A stretch of 12,103 bases of DNA, taken from positions 1-12,103 of the forward strand of contig FR891143.1 of assembly GCA_000433515.1 (NCBI GenBank). Direction: 5' to 3'. Positions within the stretch are counted from its first letter, which is position 1, and each line of letters starts with the position of its first letter. Position numbers and translations under genes: made by a program. The notes under the pieces were generated by a model, which worked only from the letters and a program-made list of their open reading frames with translations, ran no database searches and had not been told where the DNA came from. This stretch comes from Candidatus Colimorpha enterica. Lineage in GTDB: Bacteria > Bacillota > Clostridia > Oscillospirales > CAG-272. Shown in pieces: positions 6,955 to 12,103 of this stretch.

Positions 6955-7815
6955 TCAGAACGGCACTGCTTCCTTCCGTGAAACGACAAGGTTGCTTCTC
7001 TCGGTCGCACGCTCCATTGAATCGCGGAGACTGTCGCCCCTCATATACGAGTCAATGAAGGTTGCCCCATAGCAGTCTCCGGCTCCGACAGTCGAAACAA
7101 CGGGAACGCTTTCCGGCTTTCCGGACAGATACGTCATTTTCGTTCTTGTATCGTAGATCTGGGAGCCGTCTTTTCCGAGGGTATAGATGATCAGGTCAAG
7201 ACTGGGATACTGCTTTGCAGCCGAGCGCGGGAAATTTATCTCGCACGCCTTAAGAAGCCCGATGTCATAGAGCCAGTGCGACTCTTCGCTGCTGACCTTG
7301 AGGATCGTTGACCTCTCCATGCACACGGCAAGTGAGAAACGGTCGAAGCAGCCCTCTCTTATGTTGATGTCGCAGAAAACCTGTCTGAACCTGCACCTGT
7401 CAAGGATCTTCAGAAGCCCCGCGCGGGACTCAGCCGATCTCTGTATGAGGGAATTGAAATAGAACACATCGGGCGCATAATCCTTTATCGCCTGTATCAG
7501 GGCATCGTCAACCGCAATATGGTCATACGAAACGTCCTTTACGATATCGTAGTGCGGAATGCCGTTTTCGTCAAGGGTAACGTCGCACCGCCCGGTAGGA
7601 TAGCTGTTTCTCTGCACAAAAGACGTGTCGATTCTGTGGTATTTCATCTGCTCAAACGCCCTGTCGCCGAGACTGTCGTTTCCGACTGCGGTAATGAGCC
7701 TGACCTCGTTTCCGAGGTGAGCAAGATGTGCGCTGAAATTGAACGGCGCCCCGCCGATGACCTCCCCGTCGGGATATACATCCCATATTGTCTCTCCGTA
7801 AACAAGTGCTTTCAT
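6955..7815 (-). CDS. PfkB-family carbohydrate kinase, candidate fructokinase
   Basis: This 286-residue ribokinase-fold protein shows the N-terminal PfkB signature region (GGAPFNFSAHLAHLG, 21-35), a DINIREG segment at 149-155, YTLGKDG at 211-217, and the C-terminal signature TVGAGDCYGATF at 242-253, whose GAGD provides the anion hole and the catalytic base D247. The ATG at 7815 is selected because AAGGAAGG precedes it and homologues begin with such a beta strand; the open frame up to 7944 is leader. Fructokinases and other sugar kinases share this fold. The position between a GH172 gene 33 bases downstream and a GH32/sugar-binding pair upstream suggests that it phosphorylates the released fructose, most simply to fructose-6-phosphate. 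It has its own promoter, so it may be expressed apart from GH32. Specificity is inferred from context only. Confidence 0.86.
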   Translation of the reverse strand: MKALVYGETIWDVYPDGEVIGGAPFNFSAHLAHLGNEVRLITAVGNDSLGDRAFEQMKYHRIDTSFVQRNSYPTGRCDVTLDENGIPHYDIVKDVSYDHIAVDDALIQAIKDYAPDVFYFNSLIQRSAESRAGLLKILDRCRFRQVFCDINIREGCFDRFSLAVCMERSTILKVSSEESHWLYDIGLLKACEINFPRSAAKQYPSLDLIIYTLGKDGSQIYDTRTKMTYLSGKPESVPVVSTVGAGDCYGATFIDSYMRGDSLRDSMERATERSNLVVSRKEAVPF

Positions 7816-7983
7816 TTCGGTTCCTTCCTTGATTCTGAAATGCGCACCCGGATCTGCCGGGAACAGTGCATTATCCGACCGACGGGCAGTCAGCCGGACA
7901 ATGCCGGCGGCCGAATCCGCTTCGGTATCAGCCGCCGGTGTCATCTCAGAGTTTCAACAGTTATTATAACTATATTATGACTC
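7816..7983 (-). promoter_or_regulatory. Long structured leader of the pfkB transcript
   Basis: About 160 bases separate the pfkB promoter from its ATG. The leader contains a GC-rich stem CCGGCGGC (7904-7911) / GCCGCCGG (7931-7938), with an inner CCGAA...TTCGG stem (7911-7915 / 7921-7925) that competes for a base. No T-run follows, so it is not a standard terminator. An 11-base palindrome GTTATTATAAC (7960-7970) lies near the expected start point. I recognise no known riboswitch. Confidence 0.45.
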
Positions 7984-8012
7984 ATTATAACTCTTTTAGT
8001 TCTCTTCGTCAA
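7984..8012 (-). promoter_or_regulatory. Sigma-A promoter for pfkB-GH172 inside the end of the lipoprotein gene
   Basis: On the minus strand TTGACG (complement of 8007-8012) and TATAAT (complement of 7984-7989) are 17 bases apart, a near-consensus match. The -35 box lies in the last codons of the sugar-binding protein gene. Transcription would start near 7977. A nearby imperfect palindrome around ATGACTCAT (7977-7985) could be an operator. Confidence 0.75.
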
Positions 8013-9477
8013 GCCCCGCAAAGGCATTATTGAGGTCTTTTACCGATGCTTCAAAGCTCTCTCTGTATTTCTGGTAATATGAGGAGAAATTCTTGCTCTT
8101 CGCTTCGATAAGCGTACGAAGCATTCTTGACATTAGGTTGGTGCTTTCGCAGTAGATCCAGCCGGTATCAAGGAGGAAGTTGCTTCTTATCATATCAAGC
8201 ATCTGAACGCTCTCCTCGTCGCGGGCATATCTGCCCTTGAGAGCCATTTCATAGTACTGGTCAATGACGGTGCTGCGGCTTGTCGCGCTCATTACCTCAA
8301 GCACGGCACCGGCGGCATCAGCCTGCGAGGTTGTCTTCGGCACGGCGAAGATGGTTATCTGATCGTGACCGAAGGAATAATATTCGCTCTGCTGTTCGTT
8401 GTACTTGGGGTACGGGATGATGCCGTAGTCCGACGCCATGTCTCTCATGTCATAGCTTTCGCAGTTATAGAGCCAGCTCTGCGAAAAGATGAGCGTGTTC
8501 TGAGAAAACAGGGTCGCAAGGTGATCGGGATCCTGCTTGTTGAGGACACCCTCGGTCTTCCAGAACAGGGTATAGAGCTTGTCCACGACATCGGCGTACT
8601 TTTCGTAGTTCAGGCAGATCTCCGCCTGCTTGTCGCTGTTTATCGTGATGGTCGGAATGTTGAAGGCACTTGTATATGCGTCAACTCCGAGGTAGTTGTT
8701 GACTCCCATGCCGTAGAAATCATTCTCGTCGCGCTCACCGTCGCTGTTTACGTCCTTGTAAATGCTCTTTACCGTGGCGAGCATGGTATCATAGGTCCAT
8801 GTGCCGTCGGCAACCATCTTATAGGGATCGTTTATCTGATACTCCTTCACAAGATCCTTGTTGAAGAAGGTGACAAACAGGAATCGGGTCGCCGAGACGG
8901 CAAGGTCTCCGGTTATTGTATAAAGCCCCTTCCCGATCTGCGACTTGTCGATGTAGTACTGCGACCAGTACTCTCTTGTGGTGTCAAGATTCTTCACGTT
9001 ATAAAGGTCAAGGAAAAGTCCGTCTGCCGCAAGAATGCTTGAGCCGTAGTAGCTTGAGGCATAGATATCATAGGTATTGTCACCGCCGCTTACAACAGAC
9101 TGGATAAGTGTTCTGCCGCCGTGCTCGTCGGTCTCCTCCACCTTGTTGTTCTTTATCGTGACGCCGAGGATCTCCTCGACCTCTTTCTGTCTCTTCCAGA
9201 CGGAGGCAAGGATGAAGTCATCCGGCTCCTTCCCGTCCTCGGTCTCGACGGTTATCTCGTTTGCATGGCGCTGATGCGCACGGCTCATGATGTTGACGAC
9301 GGTTCCCTCCGGGAGGTTTATGTCATTGAACCTTGAAAAATCCCAGTCATCGTCTCTTGTTCCGGTACCGTTGTTGGCGCTTCCGCCGGGGTTATCCGGC
9401 TTTCTGTTCACGCAGGATGCAAGAATTCCGGTAAGCATAAGCGCCGCAAGCAGCAGAGCTGCAATTCTCTTTTTCAT
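7996..9477 (-). CDS. Sugar ABC transporter substrate-binding lipoprotein
   Basis: This 493-residue protein starts with a lipoprotein signal: MKKR, a hydrophobic stretch, then the lipobox LASC at residues 19-22, so C22 should be lipidated and the protein anchored outside the membrane. A low-complexity Asn/Gly linker (about 30-40) follows, then a family-1-type solute-binding fold with the usual TYDIYA, DGLFLDLY and WTYDTMLATVKSIY segments. Residues 242-253 (DVNSDGERDEND) form an EF-hand-like calcium loop often seen in clostridial sugar-binding proteins. The ribosome site is GGGAG seven bases before the ATG. It lies 34 bases behind GH32 and is probably cotranscribed with it, so it likely captures a fructose-containing oligosaccharide. 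The permease and ATPase genes normally beside it are absent from the window, so it must use a transporter encoded elsewhere or lie in a split locus. Confidence 0.87.
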   Translation of the reverse strand: MKKRIAALLLAALMLTGILASCVNRKPDNPGGSANNGTGTRDDDWDFSRFNDINLPEGTVVNIMSRAHQRHANEITVETEDGKEPDDFILASVWKRQKEVEEILGVTIKNNKVEETDEHGGRTLIQSVVSGGDNTYDIYASSYYGSSILAADGLFLDLYNVKNLDTTREYWSQYYIDKSQIGKGLYTITGDLAVSATRFLFVTFFNKDLVKEYQINDPYKMVADGTWTYDTMLATVKSIYKDVNSDGERDENDFYGMGVNNYLGVDAYTSAFNIPTITINSDKQAEICLNYEKYADVVDKLYTLFWKTEGVLNKQDPDHLATLFSQNTLIFSQSWLYNCESYDMRDMASDYGIIPYPKYNEQQSEYYSFGHDQITIFAVPKTTSQADAAGAVLEVMSATSRSTVIDQYYEMALKGRYARDEESVQMLDMIRSNFLLDTGWIYCESTNLMSRMLRTLIEAKSKNFSSYYQKYRESFEASVKDLNNAFAGLDEEN

Positions 9478-9511
9478 GATCTTTCTCCCTTTCTTTTTTT
9501 ATCGCGCTTTT

Positions 9512-11113
9512 TTATCGAGGAATCAGTTCGGTGACGGTCAGAGACTTTATGAACGTCCTTTCGTCAGCCGTTATAAGCATTTTGTTCAGATTGTAGTCGC
9601 AGAGCAGAGGAGCTGTCATTATTGCCTCTCCCTTTCCGGAGATAAGCTCGATACTGCAGGTGTCTGCGATCATAACCAGCTTTTCCGGCACTCCGGTCGC
9701 CGACAGCGGAAAGGTCGTTTCACCGACCCGGACAAGATTCATGCCGGGCTCTATCTTGACGCTCTTCCCGAAAATGTCGATAACGATGCGGTTCTTGTCA
9801 GCCGGCGAGAATTCGACGTCAAAGCGGTATGCCCTTCTGTTCACCGGAACGGTGATGGGCGAGCCCTTTGAGATTTCGATGTTCTTGCAGACGGTCTGCG
9901 TGCCGTAAAGCGCGGTCAGCTCCTTCACCGGATTTGCGCAGAGGAAGTACTCCGAACGGTGGGTCACAAGCGACATCTCCGTCGGAATGCTCATCTGACC
10001 GTTGAAGGGCGCACCGGGGAAGGTAAGCTCCCTGTTCCACGCGATGTTTATCCTTCTGCCGTCGGATACTCCGGAGAAGGTCTGCGCCGCATAGCTGTAT
10101 CTGCCGTAGTTGAGCGGACGGGCATTCTGAATAATATTGAAGCGGTAATTCCGGTATTCGCAGACGACATATCTGTGCGACGCGCCGCTGATTATCCACT
10201 TCCGGTTGTTTTTGTCCCCGTCGGCGTACAGCGGATATATGTCCGGGCATTCCGCCTCTCCCTCGATGACGATATCCTGAAGCTTTTCCCAGTGGAGCAG
10301 ATCGTCGGAGACAAGAAGCTGAAACAGCGAATCCTCAAGATACAGCGCCATGACATACCGCTGCATTTCCTCGCACCATATGACCTTGGGGTCGCGGTTT
10401 TCGCCTGCGATGTGCGGAACTATCGGATTGTCCGCGTACTTTCTGAACGTCTCGCCGCCGTCGGTCGAATATGCAAGGCACTGGGTGAATTTTTTGCCCT
10501 CCGAAAGAAGGTTTGAGCCTCCCGCTGCGGTATAGAACAGCAGGATAACGTCCTCCTCACCCTCCTTCAGCCCGGAGCGGTTTTCCCTGTCGATCACCGC
10601 ACTGCCGGAGAACATCGTCCCAAATCCGTCGGGAAAAAGTGCGATCGGGCGGTGCTCCCACCTTATAAGATCGGAGCTGACCGCGTGTCCCCAGTGCATA
10701 TTGCCCCACACCGTGTCGTATGGGTTGTACTGGTAGAACATATGGTAGGTTTTCTTCCCCGTTACCGGAGAAGTGTATTCAAGAAGTCCGTTGGGGTCGT
10801 TTATCCACCCGTAATCCGGAGTGAAGTGTACCTGGGGACGGAAGCTCCTTGACGAGGAATAATTGACCGGCGGAGCATCAGACTGTATGTCCTCCGGTAT
10901 CACATCCTGAAGAACCTCCACCGTCAGCTCATCTCCGCGATACTTTGAAATATCAAGACAGACGTACTCCGAGGGGTTCACATAGTCAAGGCGAAGGTCA
11001 ATATCGACTGCCGTTTTTCCGTCATGAACCAGAACCAGCTTCCTTGAATCCACATATTTTCCAACAGGCAGAACAAGATATTTCTTCTCCGCCTTTATTG
11101 TTAATTTGCTCAC
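9512..11113 (-). CDS. Glycoside hydrolase family 32 fructosidase (levanase/sucrose-6-phosphate hydrolase type)
   Basis: This 533-residue protein carries all three GH32 catalytic motifs: WINDPNG at 103-109 with nucleophile D106, RDPK at 240-243 with transition-state stabiliser D241, and AECPD at 287-291 with acid/base E288. A FSGSAV segment (168-173) and the fructose-binding region also match. About 90 N-terminal residues precede the five-bladed propeller and look like a small beta domain. After the propeller comes the family's C-terminal beta-sandwich. There is no signal peptide, so it should act in the cytoplasm on imported beta-fructosides: sucrose, its 6-phosphate, or short fructans. The GTG at 11113 is preferred over the ATG at 11149 because GAGGTG precedes it closely; the ATG has no ribosome site and lies very near the transcription start. 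It is divergent from an AraC regulator and leads into the sugar-binding lipoprotein gene. Confidence 0.9.
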   Translation of the reverse strand: MSKLTIKAEKKYLVLPVGKYVDSRKLVLVHDGKTAVDIDLRLDYVNPSEYVCLDISKYRGDELTVEVLQDVIPEDIQSDAPPVNYSSSRSFRPQVHFTPDYGWINDPNGLLEYTSPVTGKKTYHMFYQYNPYDTVWGNMHWGHAVSSDLIRWEHRPIALFPDGFGTMFSGSAVIDRENRSGLKEGEEDVILLFYTAAGGSNLLSEGKKFTQCLAYSTDGGETFRKYADNPIVPHIAGENRDPKVIWCEEMQRYVMALYLEDSLFQLLVSDDLLHWEKLQDIVIEGEAECPDIYPLYADGDKNNRKWIISGASHRYVVCEYRNYRFNIIQNARPLNYGRYSYAAQTFSGVSDGRRINIAWNRELTFPGAPFNGQMSIPTEMSLVTHRSEYFLCANPVKELTALYGTQTVCKNIEISKGSPITVPVNRRAYRFDVEFSPADKNRIVIDIFGKSVKIEPGMNLVRVGETTFPLSATGVPEKLVMIADTCSIELISGKGEAIMTAPLLCDYNLNKMLITADERTFIKSLTVTELIPR

Positions 11114-11142
11114 AGAAGCACCTCTCATAAAATCAATTATTA

Positions 11143-11171
11143 TTGACATTTTACCCGTCTTACGCTATAAT
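11143..11171 (+). promoter_or_regulatory. Consensus sigma-A promoter for the cupin/AraC regulator
   Basis: TTGACA (11143-11148) and TATAAT (11166-11171) are both perfect and 17 bases apart. Transcription would begin near 11178, giving a leader of about 55 bases to the ATG at 11233. The -10 box overlaps the -10 box of the opposing GH32 promoter. Confidence 0.85.
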
Positions 11172-11198
11172 TATAATCGATAACGGAACACTTTTCAA
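11170..11198 (-). promoter_or_regulatory. Sigma-A promoter for GH32 and the sugar-binding gene
   Basis: On the minus strand TTGAAA (complement of 11193-11198) and TATAAT (complement of 11170-11175) are 17 bases apart. The start would be near 11163, about 50 bases before the GTG at 11113. The two opposing promoters face each other and share bases 11170-11171. An inverted repeat TCAAT/ATTGA (11133-11146) lies in the GH32 leader and could be an operator. Confidence 0.8.
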
Positions 11199-11232
11199 TA
11201 GAGAAAACAATTAAAAGGAGAAAAAAAGCGTC

Positions 11233-12033
11233 ATGATAATCATTCCGGACGGACTGAGCTACGACAAAAAGGTAAGGACAGGCAGCCTCAGCGTCAGAAA
11301 CGTCGCCTTCACCAGCGTCAGAAACAACTGGATACACAAGGAACGCTTCCTTTATGCAAACGAATTCATTTTCGTCACAGACGGCACCGTCCATATAAAA
11401 GCCGACGGCAGGGTGTACGATATAGAAAAAAACGAATTTCTCATCCTTCCGCAATTCAGCGTACTCTCCGGCGACCGTCCGTCGGAATCGTCCTGTGCGT
11501 TCTATTCCGTCACCTTCGAAGGCAATATCGATGTCCTCAATAAAAAAGAAAGAATAAAACAGCGGCTTTCCGGAAATATTGTCTTTATATACGATTTAAT
11601 GAAGAAGCTCTGGACACGCTACCGCCCGGAGGTGCGCGACGATGCCGAGCTTGACGCGCTTTTCCTCACGCTTGCCTATGAGCTGCGCGCGGCAGCCGAC
11701 TGTATGACCGACGCCGGCGTCCCGATGCAGAAAATGCTCGACTACATCCACGATCACATCAATTCTCCCGTCGATATTTCCGACCTCTGCGGCGAGTTCA
11801 ATTACAGTCCGGACTACATTTCGAAAATGTTCAGCAAAACCTACGGCATAACGGTCAAAAAATATATAAATCAGGTAAAAATGGCTGCGGCAAAGCAGCT
11901 TCTTGTCACGTCCCACCTTTCGGTCGAGCAGGTCGGAAGCGCGGTAGGCTTCGACAACGTTCATCTCTTCTACAAATATTTCAGATACCACGAGAAGATC
12001 ACCCCGTCGGAATACCGGAAGCTGAACCGGTAA
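11233..12033 (+). CDS. AraC-family transcriptional regulator with N-terminal cupin
   Basis: This 266-residue protein has the layout of sugar-responsive AraC regulators. Residues about 20-95 form a small beta-rich AraC-binding (cupin) domain, with the typical EFIFVTDGTVHIKADGR and EFLILPQFSVLSG segments, followed by a helical linker. Residues 165-263 are the double helix-turn-helix, with DISDLCGEFNYSPDYISKMFSKTYGI at 181-206 and VEQVGSAVGFDNVHLFYKYFRYHEKITPSEYRKLN at 231-265. The ATG follows AAGGAG (11215-11220) at a rather wide 12 bases; no other in-frame start fits better. It is divergent from GH32 with interlocked promoters, the usual arrangement for an activator of the neighbouring sugar genes. 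It is therefore the likely local regulator of the fructoside locus. The inducing sugar is not evident from sequence. Confidence 0.9.
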   Translation: MIIIPDGLSYDKKVRTGSLSVRNVAFTSVRNNWIHKERFLYANEFIFVTDGTVHIKADGRVYDIEKNEFLILPQFSVLSGDRPSESSCAFYSVTFEGNIDVLNKKERIKQRLSGNIVFIYDLMKKLWTRYRPEVRDDAELDALFLTLAYELRAAADCMTDAGVPMQKMLDYIHDHINSPVDISDLCGEFNYSPDYISKMFSKTYGITVKKYINQVKMAAAKQLLVTSHLSVEQVGSAVGFDNVHLFYKYFRYHEKITPSEYRKLNR

Positions 12034-12053
12034 AACAGGCAAAAAATCAGACC

Positions 12054-12097
12054 ATACCGCCGCTGACTCTGTACACAGTGACAGCGGCGGTATTTTG
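12054..12097 (+). terminator. Rho-independent terminator after the cupin/AraC gene
   Basis: ATACCGCCGCTG (12054-12065) is perfectly complementary to CAGCGGCGGTAT (12082-12093), with an inner CTGT/ACAG stem in the loop and a short T-run right after. It lies about 20 bases past the regulator stop codon. Confidence 0.85.
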
Positions 12098-12103
12098 TCT
12101 GCG

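Noticed and set aside
7816..7944. N-terminal extension of the PfkB kinase
   Set aside because: It translates the GC-rich leader hairpin, and homologues start at the MKALVYGE strand, which has its own ribosome site.
8365..9042. A 225-codon plus-strand open frame inside the sugar-binding gene
   Set aside because: It is antisense to a lipoprotein gene with a lipobox and solute-binding segments. Its translation is Val/Leu/Ile-rich, as expected from the reverse complement of Asp/Glu/Asn/Lys-rich codons.
11114..11149. ATG 11149 as the GH32 start
   Set aside because: No ribosome site precedes it, it is within about 15 bases of the predicted transcription start, and the GTG at 11113 has GAGGTG in place.
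1..12103. CRISPR arrays, insertion sequences, tRNA or rRNA genes
   Set aside because: No regularly spaced repeats, transposase-like proteins, or tRNA-like cloverleafs were seen on either strand.

Overview
The window looks like a chromosomal segment from a Bacillota (Clostridia) bacterium, probably a carbohydrate-fermenting gut anaerobe of the Oscillospirales or a related group. The reasons are purine-rich Shine-Dalgarno sites, canonical TTGACA/TATAAT promoters, TTG and GTG starts, a Firmicutes-style sugar-binding lipoprotein, a PocR-AraC regulator and a DIP1984-family protein. The genus cannot be fixed from the sequence. Most of the window is moderately GC-rich (two 60-base lines I counted were 57-58%). 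The sigma-factor gene in the middle is clearly lower (two counted lines were 35% and 45%).

Left part (1-3000, minus strand): after terminator hairpins belonging to genes at the edge, there is a translationally coupled pair: a sugar-phosphate nucleotidyltransferase and a NahK-like APH-fold sugar kinase. The likely logic is sugar -> sugar-1-phosphate -> NDP-sugar. Upstream lies a small coiled-coil DIP1984-family protein. Its promoter is back-to-back with that of a divergent PocR/AraC regulator (3062-3874, plus).

Middle (3875-5800, plus): a self-contained lower-GC unit holds a terminator, a promoter, a leader with an in-frame stop codon, and a 535-residue ECF-like sigma factor. The sigma factor has a C-terminal extension of about 370 residues that contains a probable winged helix. 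The unit closes with a 15-bp hairpin that can serve both converging genes. No anti-sigma gene is visible.

Right part (5815-12103): a fructoside-utilisation locus. A cupin/AraC regulator (plus) is divergent from a minus-strand series: GH32 fructosidase, sugar-binding lipoprotein, PfkB kinase and a GH172 (DUF2961) glycosidase. GH32 and GH172 lack signal peptides, so the inferred scheme is uptake of a fructose-containing oligosaccharide, cytoplasmic cleavage of beta- (GH32) and perhaps alpha- (GH172) fructofuranosyl bonds, and phosphorylation of the released sugar by the PfkB kinase. No ABC permease or ATPase is in the window. The pfkB-GH172 half also has its own strong promoter, inside the end of the lipoprotein gene, and a structured leader.

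The observations most worth following are the GH32+GH172+PfkB combination, the extended orphan sigma factor with its disrupted-looking N-terminus, and the overlapping divergent promoters at both AraC-type regulators.
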